The notes: generated from the sequence alone by a model not told the origin. 64,000 nucleotides of DNA from an uncultured Myroides sp. (GCA_913777665.1 CAJYTF010000016.1:45252-109251); one strand, 5' to 3'. Shown: positions 28,401 through 37,589, counted from the stretch's first letter. Numbers and translations: made by a program.

Positions 28401-29282
28401 AATATTATTTACAACTTCCCAAATTCGGCAAAGTTGAAACAATGGAGAAGTTTTGGGCGCTACTTTTGGACCGACAAATACTACTTTCTCTTTATTTTTG
28501 TCATTATCAAAAATAGTTTTCTCAAATCCTTCAAATTCACAAATGCTTACTAAACCTTTTTGAGATTTTAATTTCCTTTGAAAATAAATAATTTCATTTC
28601 TTAATTGATGAATAACTTCATCTGTAAGAAAATCATGCTTATCTTTTTGAGCATTGATAATGGTATCAAACTCTTCTATATAAGCTTCTCTCGGATAAAC
28701 CTCTTCTTTAATTCTGAAATAAGAATTATTTGCATTTGCAGTACGCAATTCTTCAGAAAAATATTGCCCAATAGTTTGATTTCTGTCTTTTAGTTGAGCA
28801 TAACGTCCTTTTACAGCCTGAACATAATCGGTATCTTTTTTATCTGCATTCGCTTCGCTTCTTGCAGATTTATATCCACGCTTTTGATTGAGCATATAAA
28901 AGATTCGTCCTAGTTGTTCGGCAGAAATATTTTCATTAGGATTAGCAGAATCACTTCTTAATTTCCACAAATCAAGCATGGGAAGTTTTAATAATTCTTC
29001 AGAAGGAAAAATATTATATTTATTTAGAATTTTCTTTAAGTCGCTTTTCTTTAATTGCTTTCTGTCATACCCTTTTCTCTGAGTTCGGCTTACCGTTCCG
29101 CTCTGATTTTTTGTAATTGATAAACCTCTTTGAAATTCTTCTTTATCACTGGTTGACAAAGGAATTATTCGTGAACCCATCGCAATAATGCGAATTGGGA
29201 TATTATTTTCATCAACTTCTATCAACGCCCACCCAATCGAGTTGGTTCCTAAGTCTAATCCTAGTATATTTTTTGAAGCCAT
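25482..29282 (-). CDS. cas9: CRISPR-associated endonuclease Cas9 (type II-C)
   Basis: A 1266-residue RNA-guided DNA endonuclease. RuvC-I is LGLDLGTNSIGWAL with Asp10; the arginine-rich bridge helix follows (about 60-80, SRTQRKGYDRKQLKK); RuvC-II is IRVELARELKQ with Glu551; the HNH nuclease is YDVDHIVPKAL with His641, preceded by a CIYC zinc-type motif; RuvC-III is HHAIDALVIAC with His827 and Asp830. All catalytic residues are intact, so the enzyme should cut both strands. The C-terminal 400 residues form the WED/PAM-interacting part; PAM is not predictable by eye. It is the first gene of the cas9-cas1-cas2 operon, divergent from the tracrRNA. Confidence 0.98.
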
Positions 29283-29350
29283 ATATTCAGTGTTTTATTA
29301 ATTTCATAAATATATTAAGAAAAAAATTACCTCTTTTACGGGTTTCCTCA

Positions 29351-29381
29351 TTGTTTTGATAATATTTTCTTATTATATTTG
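29351..29381 (+). promoter_or_regulatory. tracrRNA promoter
   Basis: TTG at 29351-29353, 20 bp, TATATTTG at 29374-29381. The expected start (about 29386-29388) coincides with the first bases of the anti-repeat. Confidence 0.7.
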
Positions 29382-29385
29382 CTCT

Positions 29386-29454
29386 TGAAAGGAATTCACA
29401 ATAAGGATTATTCCGTTGTGAAAACATTTAAGGCGGGGCAACTCGCCTTTTTTT
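29386..29454 (+). ncRNA. tracrRNA
   Basis: The trans-activating RNA pairs with the crRNA repeat and is bound by Cas9. The anti-repeat TTGAAAGGAATTCACAA (29385-29401) is perfectly complementary over 17 bases to repeat positions 2-18. It is followed by a nexus-like hairpin (GGA-TTAT-TCC, 29405-29414), an A-rich linker, and a terminator stem AGGCG..CGCCT with a T7 run (29431-29454). It is transcribed away from cas9 on the plus strand. The downstream GTTGTGAA (29415-29422) repeats the first bases of the CRISPR repeat and can pair with TTCACAA of the anti-repeat. Confidence 0.9.
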
Positions 29455-29498
29455 ATTTTGTAAGATTTTATAACAAACCTATAGCATATTGTTGCTAT

Positions 29499-30968
29499 CT
29501 ACTTTCGTAAAACCAGTTTCAGCACTTTCTCTACATTATTATTAAATTCTTGTACCCAGCCGGTTTTGTAAATTAACAGCATAAAGGCACCTGCGAAGAA
29601 ACTGCAACGAACAATAAAAGCGAACATTCCAAAAACATTTAATGGTAAAATAAAAGCAATTGCCAGTAGAACCAGACTGCTTGCAATGGTTTTTATGTAA
29701 TTGGTGTTTATAGGTAGTATATTAAACTTGCGATAAATGAACCACAGTTTGGTAAGGTTAAAAACCATCATGGCAAAGAACGATGCCCATGCAACGCCGA
29801 TTATTCCGTAATTGGTCTGCGTTAAAACGTAATAGTTTAAACCAACATTTAATATGGCGAGTACTACTATAGCGATTAAATTAAAGCGGTAAAATTTTGA
29901 GTAGGCAATAATTTCGGTATTAAAACCGGTTGCCATATTCAACACCACATTGCCTCCTAAAATATACAATACAGGTAGAACAGGCAGTAATTTATCTGAC
30001 GTTGGTAAGATCTCAAAAAAGCCTTTCATCCCTAAAAGCACGCAGCCGTAAAGTAGTATTCCTATAAAAAACAGGTTTTTGGCTACATCGGCATACTTGA
30101 TCTTTAAAACAGACAAGTCGTTTTTCTTTAAAGACTCGGAAATTAACGGACTGTACAATGCAAATACTCCGGCAGCTGGAATCATTAAAGCGTTTGCCAG
30201 ATTTACCCCGATATTAAAATCTCCGTTGGCTGTATTAGATAAGAATTCCGGTATCATAACCGAATCTATCCTAAAAGCAAAAAAAGATCCTAAACTTGCC
30301 GAAAAAGCATATAAACTGTATTGGTAATATTGTTTTTTGGGGATTTCTTGAAACAGATCTTTATAGTTTAAAGTATATACCGGTTTAAAATACTTAAAAA
30401 GGTAAAAACCAATCGCAATCAACATAACTGCAAAAGAAACGGCATAAAAAATCAATCCTTGTGCTTCTGTAAAACCGTAATATAAGATCAATACAAAAGC
30501 CAACGGAAGTGTTATTTTAGGAATGATTTTCTCGTAAAACGTAGGAATGGAAATCTTTTGCAGGTTGGTTGCCTGTCGCTTAAAAAGATCGACATAGGCG
30601 AGACAGATCGCTATAAAAAATCCGTAAATAAAATACTGTCTGTTTTCCAGCCAATCAAACCAGTAAATAACGCTTACACCAATGGCACAGAAAAAAATCA
30701 TCCAAACAATAGAAATCATGCTGTACGAGAATAATTTTCGTTGTAGCAAATCGTTCAGTTTGGGTTGAAAATTCAATAAAGCTGTTGATGCTCCCAAAAC
30801 CATAATGGGATACAATATCTGTGCAAACCCATCAATGAAACGAATAATTCCCAGCAAATCTTTATCGTACGGATAGATAAAAAGCGTGGACACCGTGCCA
30901 ATGAGTACGCCGAAATAATTTATCAGCGTAAACCACAAAGCCTGTTTGCTAGAAAACTTGGTATCCAT
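29499..30968 (-). CDS. Polysaccharide flippase (Wzx/MATE-like)
   Basis: A 489-residue integral membrane protein with about 12-14 hydrophobic helices, the size and pattern of lipid-linked oligosaccharide flippases of the MOP superfamily. These move undecaprenyl-linked sugar units to the periplasmic face. ATG 30968 (MDTKFSSKQALWFTLINYFG) is preferred over the longer frame to 31028, because it places the charged N-terminus just before the first helix, as is normal. The neighbours are sugar transferases, consistent with surface glycan assembly. Confidence 0.82.
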   Translation of the reverse strand: MDTKFSSKQALWFTLINYFGVLIGTVSTLFIYPYDKDLLGIIRFIDGFAQILYPIMVLGASTALLNFQPKLNDLLQRKLFSYSMISIVWMIFFCAIGVSVIYWFDWLENRQYFIYGFFIAICLAYVDLFKRQATNLQKISIPTFYEKIIPKITLPLAFVLILYYGFTEAQGLIFYAVSFAVMLIAIGFYLFKYFKPVYTLNYKDLFQEIPKKQYYQYSLYAFSASLGSFFAFRIDSVMIPEFLSNTANGDFNIGVNLANALMIPAAGVFALYSPLISESLKKNDLSVLKIKYADVAKNLFFIGILLYGCVLLGMKGFFEILPTSDKLLPVLPVLYILGGNVVLNMATGFNTEIIAYSKFYRFNLIAIVVLAILNVGLNYYVLTQTNYGIIGVAWASFFAMMVFNLTKLWFIYRKFNILPINTNYIKTIASSLVLLAIAFILPLNVFGMFAFIVRCSFFAGAFMLLIYKTGWVQEFNNNVEKVLKLVLRK

Positions 30969-31043
30969 TTTACATTTTTTACAAATATAATCGTTAATCT
31001 TTAAATTGATTTTAATTACTTTTACCAATCACAATTTTCTATT

Positions 31044-31565
31044 ATGTACGAAAAAACCTATCCGAAACAACGTTTTAAAATTACCATGGATTTTTTATTG
31101 GAACACATTTCTAAAGATGCTAAAATTTTAGATTTGGGCGTAGAAAATCCGTTGTCTGTATTGATGAAAGCGGAAGGATTTAACGTGCAAAATACTACCG
31201 GAGAAGATTTGGATGAAAACCAGGAAGCTTTACAACAGACAGATTATGATGTATTGACCGCTTTTGAAATTTTTGAACATTTGCTGAATCCGTACACTGT
31301 TTTAAAAAATTGTAAGGCGCAGAAAATTGTGATTTCGATTCCATTGCGTTTGTGGTTTTCGCCGGCTTATCGTAGTAAAACAGATGTTTGGGACAGGCAT
31401 TATCACGAGTTTGAAGATTGGCAGTTGGATTGGCTGCTTGAAAAATGTGGCTATAAAATTACAGCTCGCAAAAAATGGGCGCATGCTGTGAATAAAATTG
31501 GGATTCGACCGTTTTTGCGAAAGTTCACTCCTCGCTATTATATGATTTTGGCAGAAAAAATATAG
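31044..31565 (+). CDS. SAM-dependent methyltransferase-like protein
   Basis: A 173-residue protein of class I methyltransferase type. AKILDLGVEN is the motif I strand and loop (with one glycine fewer than usual), DYDVLTAFEIFEHL is motif II/III, and KIVISIPLRLWF follows the usual order. The short size and location between a flippase and a GT2 suggest sugar or lipid-linked glycan methylation; the substrate is unknown. Its stop is 1 bp from the following GT2 start, so the two are co-translated. Confidence 0.7.
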   Translation: MYEKTYPKQRFKITMDFLLEHISKDAKILDLGVENPLSVLMKAEGFNVQNTTGEDLDENQEALQQTDYDVLTAFEIFEHLLNPYTVLKNCKAQKIVISIPLRLWFSPAYRSKTDVWDRHYHEFEDWQLDWLLEKCGYKITARKKWAHAVNKIGIRPFLRKFTPRYYMILAEKI

Positions 31566-31566
31566 C

Positions 31567-32415
31567 ATGAAGGTTTATTGTGTGATTCCTACTTACAACG
31601 AAGAAGCTTTTATTGGCCAAACATTAAATTCGTTGGTGCAGCAAACCGTTGCGCCCGATAAAATCGTGGTGGTTAACGATAATTCAACAGATAAAACTGC
31701 TGATATTATTGCTGATTTTGAAAAAAGGCACGAGAATATTTCTCAAGTTTTTAATCAATCTGAAAACAAGCATTTACCCGGAAGCAAGGTTATCAGAGCA
31801 TTTAATAAGGGTTTTGAGACATTAGATGATTCGTTTGATATTATTGTAAAGTTAGATGCCGATTTAATTTTACCGACCAATTATTTTGAACGAATTATAG
31901 AAACTTTCAACCAAAACAAACGAATTGGAATGGTTGGTGGTTTTGCGTATATCGAAAAAAACAACGAATGGATTTTAGAAAGTTTAACCGATAAAGACCA
32001 TATCCGCGGAGCTTTTAAGGCATACCGAAAAGAATGCTTTTTAGAAATTGGCGGTTTAAAACCTGCCATGGGTTGGGACACGGTTGACGAATTGTTGTGC
32101 CGTTTTTACAATTGGCAAATTATAACTTTAGAAGATTTAAAAGTTAAGCACCTAAAATCCACAGGAGCTACCTACGATCAATCGGCACGATACAAACAAG
32201 GCGAAGCTTTTTACACTTTAGGCTACGGATTTTGGATTACTGCTATTGCCAGTTTAAAATTAGCCATACGCAAACAAAAACCTTTATTGTTTATTGATTA
32301 TTTAAAAGGCTTTTTTAAAGCCGAAAACAACAAAACTCCGTTACTGGTAACTGCCGAACAAGCAAAATTCATTAGAAAATATCGCTGGAAGAAGATGAAG
32401 GAGAAGTTGTTTTAA
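31567..32415 (+). CDS. Glycosyltransferase family 2
   Basis: A 282-residue GT-A fold glycosyltransferase. IPTYNEEAFIGQTLNSL is the nucleotide-sugar strand, VVVNDNSTDKT the DxS-like loop, and VKLDADLILPTNYFE the DxD motif that binds the metal. The C-terminal part has no strong transmembrane helices but holds a hydrophobic segment at about 225-245. It transfers one sugar during surface glycan synthesis; donor and acceptor are not deducible. It overlaps the stop of the convergent GtrII gene by 4 bp. Confidence 0.85.
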   Translation: MKVYCVIPTYNEEAFIGQTLNSLVQQTVAPDKIVVVNDNSTDKTADIIADFEKRHENISQVFNQSENKHLPGSKVIRAFNKGFETLDDSFDIIVKLDADLILPTNYFERIIETFNQNKRIGMVGGFAYIEKNNEWILESLTDKDHIRGAFKAYRKECFLEIGGLKPAMGWDTVDELLCRFYNWQIITLEDLKVKHLKSTGATYDQSARYKQGEAFYTLGYGFWITAIASLKLAIRKQKPLLFIDYLKGFFKAENNKTPLLVTAEQAKFIRKYRWKKMKEKLF

Positions 32416-33872
32416 TTACACACATTTTTATTAAAGTCGATAATCAATGTTTCATGATTAATTTTTCTAACATGATAATATTGTGTTGTTTCAATCAATT
32501 CTCCTTTACAAACAAAATCATCAGAAGGAACAACCTCAACGTTTAAAAGCATTCCGTGAATATTTAACGCGTCTTTAGTCCATGCGGAATACTGACCAAT
32601 GGGGCTACCTAACAATTCTTTAAAAATTCTGAATTTACTGTAAGCAAAATCATTTCTTGAAGCTGTTTGTAAAGTACCTATAAAACCTACCTTTTTTATG
32701 CTTGGATCTTTGAAATGAATTTTTAAATCATTTACAACCGAATGTTGAAATTGGTTTTGATTTGTAAGAATTCTACCAAATTGAGCCATTAATACAAATG
32801 AAAACGCAACAACTAAAAACGTTGCAAACCTGCTTAAATAAACTATTTTTCCTTTTAAATAACCTTGAAAAAACAAAATATTAATCAGTAAAAAACCTAA
32901 ACCGCAAAAAGTTCTCAAATCCCAATAAGATTCTTTTAAAATGATATTTACACTTGAAACAAGCCACAGATTTACCACTAAAATTAAAAATACAGGTATA
33001 AGAACAATTAACTTTTTAAAATTTCTTCTATTGTTATAAGCATAATAAAGCACACCAATAAAACTTAATACGATAAAAAACAGAATTACATACGTGTAAC
33101 TACCCGACTTAAGCAGTACGTTAATGCGCTGCATAAAAATTACATTATTGGCAGTTAACAAATCGAAAAAATGGTCTTTTCCAAAAATAGTTTCTGTTCT
33201 GTTAGAAACCGGAAGTTTACCTATTTTAACTACTGCTAAATATCCTAAAAAAGCACTAATAAAACTGGCAATATAAATAAACGTTTTAATAAAGAAATCT
33301 CTCCAATTGTGCGCTAACAAAGTCTGTATTAAAAATAACGAACCTACTATAAAATAACAGGTAGCACCACTTTGATATAAGCCCAATGATAAAAATATTC
33401 CTACAACAGAAGTTATAAAAAACTTAAACCAAGAATTATAAAACAAATAAGGTAATACAACTACCAAAAGTGAGAGTGACATTGGTAAACAATCAAACTT
33501 AAAGACTAGATTTCCTAAAAAAGTTGGCATTGTTACAATTAACAAAGACGACCATTTAATGGTTTTATCTTTCTCTATATTAAATAAATATGTGAGCATA
33601 TGTCCCGTAGAACCAAGAATTAAAGCACTTAAAATAGTTGAAAAGGGAAAAATTGAAAAAGTATCTGCATTTAAGGACCAAACTTTAGAAAGTAATGTAG
33701 CTATAAATCTACCGTCGTGCTGCCAGCCGTATCCAAATAAATTTCTACCATAATCATCTAAATAATCATAGTCGGCTATTATAAGGGGGATTACATAAAT
33801 TACTGATAAAATCAACGTTATGTAAAGTGATTTTTTATCTTCAAATAAAAAAGCTAATTCTTTAATCTTCAT
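32412..33872 (-). CDS. GtrII-like membrane glucosyltransferase
   Basis: A 486-residue polytopic membrane protein (about ten helices) with the N-terminal acidic periplasmic motif DYDYLDDYGRNLFGYGWQHDGR typical of the GtrII/Glucos_trans_II family. These enzymes take glucose from a polyprenyl carrier and add it to O-antigen or another surface glycan in the periplasm. The start overlaps the stop of the GtrB-like gene by 4 bp (ATGA-type), so the two act as a pair. No GtrA-type flippase gene is adjacent. Confidence 0.82.
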   Translation of the reverse strand: MKIKELAFLFEDKKSLYITLILSVIYVIPLIIADYDYLDDYGRNLFGYGWQHDGRFIATLLSKVWSLNADTFSIFPFSTILSALILGSTGHMLTYLFNIEKDKTIKWSSLLIVTMPTFLGNLVFKFDCLPMSLSLLVVVLPYLFYNSWFKFFITSVVGIFLSLGLYQSGATCYFIVGSLFLIQTLLAHNWRDFFIKTFIYIASFISAFLGYLAVVKIGKLPVSNRTETIFGKDHFFDLLTANNVIFMQRINVLLKSGSYTYVILFFIVLSFIGVLYYAYNNRRNFKKLIVLIPVFLILVVNLWLVSSVNIILKESYWDLRTFCGLGFLLINILFFQGYLKGKIVYLSRFATFLVVAFSFVLMAQFGRILTNQNQFQHSVVNDLKIHFKDPSIKKVGFIGTLQTASRNDFAYSKFRIFKELLGSPIGQYSAWTKDALNIHGMLLNVEVVPSDDFVCKGELIETTQYYHVRKINHETLIIDFNKNVCN

Positions 33873-34801
33873 TCCGATTTATGTTTTATAATATAACGTG
33901 GTCTGCGTTTACTTTCTAAATAGGTTCTGCCTAAATATTCGCCTAAAACGCCAATGCCTATAAGCTGTACGCCGCCAAAAAAGAGTATGGCAACCATTAG
34001 TGATGCGTATCCCGATGCACTTATTCCGAAGAATAACTTTTCTACAATAATTTTTAATCCGTATAAAAAGGAGATTAAGGCGATTATGCTTCCAAAATAT
34101 GTCCAAACTTTTAAAGGCAAGGTAGAAAATGATGTGATTCCTTGTACTGCCAAATTCCATAATTTAATGTAGTTGAACTTTGTTTTACCTTCTTTACGGC
34201 TTGGTCGTGTGTAATTAATCACAACGGTTTCAAAACCAACCCAACTCATTAATCCTTTCATAAATAGCTGGTTTTCCTGCAAACTCACAATTTCATTTAC
34301 AACCTGGCGGGTCATTAATCTGAAATCGCCTACATTTTCTTCCAGTTTTAAGGTACTCATTTTATTGTTCAACCTATAAAACCATTGTGCCGAAAATCTT
34401 TTTACAACGGTATCGGTTCCTCTGTTGGCTCTTCGAGCCAAAACAACATCGGCTCCTTTTTCGTGAGCGGTAATCATTTCAAAGATTAATTCAAACGGAT
34501 CCTGCAAATCAACATCCATAGGAATTATTAAATCGCCTTCGGCATGTTCCAAACCTGCAAACAAAGCAGCTTCTTTTCCAAAATTACGTGAAAAAATCAA
34601 GGCTTTGCAGTCGGCATTTTCTTTAATCAATCTGTTAAAAATGCTTGGCGTTTGATCTTTACTTCCGTCATCGACAAACAAAACGCTTGCAGCATATCCT
34701 TTTTCAAACAACGTTTCTTTAAATTTCAGAAACTCGCTAAAAAAGGTATCAATACTTAATTCTTCGTTATAAACCGGAACAATTATACAGATTTGTTTCA
34801 T
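33869..34801 (-). CDS. Polyprenyl-phosphate glycosyltransferase (GtrB/DPM1-like)
   Basis: A 310-residue GT2 enzyme that loads a sugar, probably glucose, on undecaprenyl phosphate at the cytoplasmic face. Motifs: IVPVYNEELSIDTFF, VDDGSKDQT, MDVDLQDP (the DxD plus QDP typical of GtrB) and the catalytic-region VGDFRLM. Two membrane helices close the protein (about 232-255 and 268-290), followed by YLGRTYLESKRRPRY. The downstream GtrII-like gene is the natural acceptor of the lipid-linked sugar. Confidence 0.88.
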   Translation of the reverse strand: MKQICIIVPVYNEELSIDTFFSEFLKFKETLFEKGYAASVLFVDDGSKDQTPSIFNRLIKENADCKALIFSRNFGKEAALFAGLEHAEGDLIIPMDVDLQDPFELIFEMITAHEKGADVVLARRANRGTDTVVKRFSAQWFYRLNNKMSTLKLEENVGDFRLMTRQVVNEIVSLQENQLFMKGLMSWVGFETVVINYTRPSRKEGKTKFNYIKLWNLAVQGITSFSTLPLKVWTYFGSIIALISFLYGLKIIVEKLFFGISASGYASLMVAILFFGGVQLIGIGVLGEYLGRTYLESKRRPRYIIKHKSE

Positions 34802-34913
34802 AAATGACTGTAATTAAAGGCAAGCCAAAAATACATTTTTTAATACGATATCTTTTAATTTTACTAAAGTAAATATAATTTTATTTGGTAAATTAGCAGA
34901 TTAAAATAGTGTT

Positions 34914-35654
34914 ATGATTAAAATGTTAGCTAACATTGGAAAGTACTTCATTATGCTGGGCGAAATTTTTCGCAGACCAACAAAATGGCGTATTATGAGA
35001 AATCTGATTTTTAAGGAAATCGACGAACTAATCATCGGTTCCTTGGGAATTGTAGCATTTTTATCGTTTTTCATTGGTGCGGTTGTAACCATTCAAACCG
35101 CCTTAAACTTAAACAATCCTATCATTCCTAAATATTTAATTGGTTTTACGGCAAGGCAGTCTATCATTTTAGAGTTTTCGCCTACGTTTGTATCCATTAT
35201 CATGGCAGGTAGAATGGGTTCGTATATCACATCGAGTATAGGAACCATGCGGGTTACTGAACAGATTGATGCCTTGGAAGTTATGGGTATTAATCCGTTA
35301 AACTACTTGGTCTTCCCTAAATTAATCGCCTCTATAACCTACCCTTTTGTTATTGCATTAAGTATGTTTATTGGTATTTTTGGTGGATACATTGCAGGAT
35401 CTTTAGGCGGATATTTAGCTGCCGAAGAATTTGTAAAAGGTTTGCAAGACGATTTTATTCCGTTTCATATAGTGTATGCCTTTATAAAAACCGCCGTTTT
35501 TGGTTTCATATTAGCCACAGTGCCATCGTTCTACGGATATTACATGGAAGGCGGTGCTTTAGAAGTTGGTAAAGCATCAACAAAAGCGTTTGTTTGGACA
35601 TCGATTTCCATTATTATCTGTAACTATATCCTAACCCAAATGTTATTAGCCTAA
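34914..35654 (+). CDS. mlaE: MlaE-family ABC permease
   Basis: A 246-residue inner-membrane permease of the Mla/MCE lipid transporters, which move phospholipid between inner and outer membranes. The family core is clear: TIQTALNLNN, LEFSPTFVSIIMAGRMGS, ITEQIDAL-type MRVTEQIDALEVMGINP, and five or six membrane helices. The stop overlaps the mlaF start (TAATG). Unusually, no MCE-domain (MlaD) gene follows in this window. Confidence 0.92.
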   Translation: MIKMLANIGKYFIMLGEIFRRPTKWRIMRNLIFKEIDELIIGSLGIVAFLSFFIGAVVTIQTALNLNNPIIPKYLIGFTARQSIILEFSPTFVSIIMAGRMGSYITSSIGTMRVTEQIDALEVMGINPLNYLVFPKLIASITYPFVIALSMFIGIFGGYIAGSLGGYLAAEEFVKGLQDDFIPFHIVYAFIKTAVFGFILATVPSFYGYYMEGGALEVGKASTKAFVWTSISIIICNYILTQMLLA

Positions 35655-36418
35655 TGATAGAAGTAAAAGACTTAAAAAAATCTTTTGATGATAAAGAGGT
35701 TTTAAAGGGAATTACCACCACGTACGAAGCCGGCAAAACCAATCTGATTATTGGTCAGTCGGGTTCGGGAAAAACCGTAATGCTTAAAACGTTGCTGGGT
35801 GTTCATATTCCCGATAGCGGACAAATTTTGTTTGATGGAAGGGATTTTGCTACGTTGGATCCGAACGAAAAACGTACGTTGCGTACCGAAATGGGAATGG
35901 TTTTTCAGGGCAGTGCTTTGTTTGATTCTATGAATGTGGAAGAAAATATTGGGTTCCCGTTAAAAATGTTTACCAAAAAAAGCAATGCAGAAATACGCGA
36001 CCGCGTGCAGGAAGTTATTGATCGTGTAAAACTGATTGATGCCAATAAAAAAATGCCTTCCGAAATTTCGGGTGGTATGCAAAAGCGTGTTGCTATTGCG
36101 CGTGCCATTGTGAATAATCCTAAATATTTGTTTTGCGATGAACCCAATTCGGGCTTAGATCCTAAAACATCAATCGTAATCGATGAATTAATCCAGGAAA
36201 TTACCCACGAATATAATATTACAACGGTGATTAACACCCACGATATGAACTCGGTTTTACAAATTGGCGAACACATTTGCTTTTTGAAAGACGGTAAACT
36301 GGTTTGGGAAGGAAACAGTGAAGAAATTATGAAAACCGATAACGAAGATATTGTCGATTTTGTCTATTCGTCTGAATTATTAAAAGAGATTCGCAGATTT
36401 CATACAGGTAAAAAATAA
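35654..36418 (+). CDS. mlaF: MlaF-family ABC ATPase
   Basis: A 254-residue ABC ATPase powering the MlaE permease. Walker A GQSGSGKT (about 34-41), signature SGGMQKR (about 139), Walker B YLFCDEPNSGLDP (about 156-168) and the H-loop NTHDMNS (about 195) are intact. The conserved MlaF C-terminal tail (SEEIMKTDNEDIVDFV) is present. Directly coupled to mlaE; the next gene follows after 45 bp on the same strand. Confidence 0.93.
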   Translation: MIEVKDLKKSFDDKEVLKGITTTYEAGKTNLIIGQSGSGKTVMLKTLLGVHIPDSGQILFDGRDFATLDPNEKRTLRTEMGMVFQGSALFDSMNVEENIGFPLKMFTKKSNAEIRDRVQEVIDRVKLIDANKKMPSEISGGMQKRVAIARAIVNNPKYLFCDEPNSGLDPKTSIVIDELIQEITHEYNITTVINTHDMNSVLQIGEHICFLKDGKLVWEGNSEEIMKTDNEDIVDFVYSSELLKEIRRFHTGKK

Positions 36419-36463
36419 TCGGGATTTTTTCTCGATTTTTTGTTCGATTTAAATTGATAAAAT

Positions 36464-36994
36464 ATGTTTTCGTTTTTTAAAAGCAGTATCGAAAAAGATC
36501 TGATAAAACTGGGGTTTGAAAAATTGGTTAAAGGATATCGCCAAAAAGTAAAAACCAATGAATGGACCAAACAGCAGTTTACCGATGCTTTAAAAAGTTT
36601 ACACACCAAACACAAAAATCAGATCAATAACATTAATAACGTAAATGTAGCAACCCGACAGTCGTTTGATGTAGATGATTCCATTGTGCCGTTAAACCTG
36701 CAAAACATTCAACAGGAATTTATAGATTACGATTACATTTACAGCACCTTGCTTTTTGAATACAACAGCAACAATCGTATACACACCAAAGCGTTGTATC
36801 AGCTTGATAAATTATTGCAAGAAAATTATCCCGATGCTATTATTTTAGAAGAAGATCAACAAAAAATAAAACAACTTGGTTTAAGCGATTTAATTAACGA
36901 AGCTACTATACCATTTTCACCCGAAAACAAAAATTATTTAAAAACGGTTTTTAACGAATTGCTTAACAGATATAAAAACAAAATCGGAGAATAG
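36464..36994 (+). CDS. Hypothetical protein, 176 aa
   Basis: A soluble, charged, mixed protein (MFSFFKSSIEKDLIKLGFEKL) with helices at both ends and a polar Asn-rich middle (HKNQINNINNVNVATRQ). No signal peptide, membrane span or known motif. It follows mlaEF on the same strand, so it may be made with them, but I cannot assign a role. The stop codon is inside the stem of its own terminator. Confidence 0.6.
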   Translation: MFSFFKSSIEKDLIKLGFEKLVKGYRQKVKTNEWTKQQFTDALKSLHTKHKNQINNINNVNVATRQSFDVDDSIVPLNLQNIQQEFIDYDYIYSTLLFEYNSNNRIHTKALYQLDKLLQENYPDAIILEEDQQKIKQLGLSDLINEATIPFSPENKNYLKTVFNELLNRYKNKIGE

Positions 36995-37016
36995 GTTGAC
37001 TATTCTCCGATTTTGT
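36981..37016 (+). terminator. Terminator of the mla operon
   Basis: AAATCGGAGAATA / TATTCTCCGATTT stem followed by T-rich DNA; the left arm is the 3-prime end of the preceding gene. Confidence 0.85.
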
Positions 37017-37019
37017 TTT

Positions 37020-37180
37020 ATAAAGATTCTCGGAAACTTTATACTAAATAGAATTTATCAAACTTTCGTCAGTTAGCTTGTCGAGAACCGAAGCCTGTCT
37101 ATAACTTATAATCCAAAGACTTCTCGATACAAAATTCCTTCCGCTTCGTTACAGAAATTTCACTCGAAGTGACGTTTTGA
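37020..37180. repeat. REP-like palindromic stretch
   Basis: A non-coding stretch with several GTC/CTCGA-type inverted motifs: CGTCAGTTAGCTTGTCGAGA (37068-37087), GACTTCTCGATA (37129-37140) and TCACTCGAAGTGACG. They resemble solitary versions of the 13-14 kb palindromes and patterns dispersed in flavobacterial genomes. Confidence 0.5.
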
Positions 37181-37246
37181 AGTAATTTTACCCAACCGGT
37201 TAGTAATAGTAAATCACAATAAAAATAAGACTTATGATTAAAAGTA

Positions 37247-37277
37247 AAGCGAGAAATCAAAAAATTTCTCGCTTTAA
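37247..37277. other. Orphan strong hairpin upstream of the curli operon
   Basis: AAAGCGAGAAA / TTTCTCGCTTT stem with a 9-base A/T-rich loop and no gene immediately upstream on either strand. It could end an unannotated small RNA or insulate the curli promoter. The rest of 37180-37558 holds no supported gene. Confidence 0.55.
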
Positions 37278-37445
37278 CTTAACAACAATAATCATTCTTT
37301 TTTCAATTCCCTAACACTTTTTTTTTAAACATCTATGAATTAAGATTTAGAAATTTGCCCAATACTTATCTTAATCATTTGTATTAACGAGTCAAAATTA
37401 ATACAGACTCACCTATCTGTTTGTAGTACTTTTTCTGTAGAATTT

Positions 37446-37461
37446 GTAGAATTTGTTCTAC
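37446..37461. promoter_or_regulatory. Candidate operator upstream of curlin
   Basis: Inverted repeat GTAGAA-TTTG-TTCTAC, centred about 140 bp before the predicted curlin transcript start. A partial second copy of the left arm (GTAGAATTTG) lies 10 bp upstream. Suitable for a dimeric LuxR-type regulator. Confidence 0.4.
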
Positions 37462-37558
37462 GCTAAATTTAAAAAAAGTGTATATAGTTGATTTCATTAG
37501 GCTTTACAAACCTTATCACGGTTTATGAGTATTTTACTAAAATGGTTATAAACAGCGA

Positions 37559-37589
37559 TTGATTGCCCTTTGTAAAGACTCTAAATTTG
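37559..37589 (+). promoter_or_regulatory. Curli operon promoter
   Basis: TTG at 37559-37561, 20 bp, TAAATTTG at 37582-37589: full Bacteroidota consensus with a start near 37596, 20 bases before the ATG. Confidence 0.75.

Noticed and set aside
37247..37277. The orphan hairpin as a terminator of a small protein gene
   Set aside because: No start codon with a plausible frame precedes it on either strand, so only the hairpin is reported.
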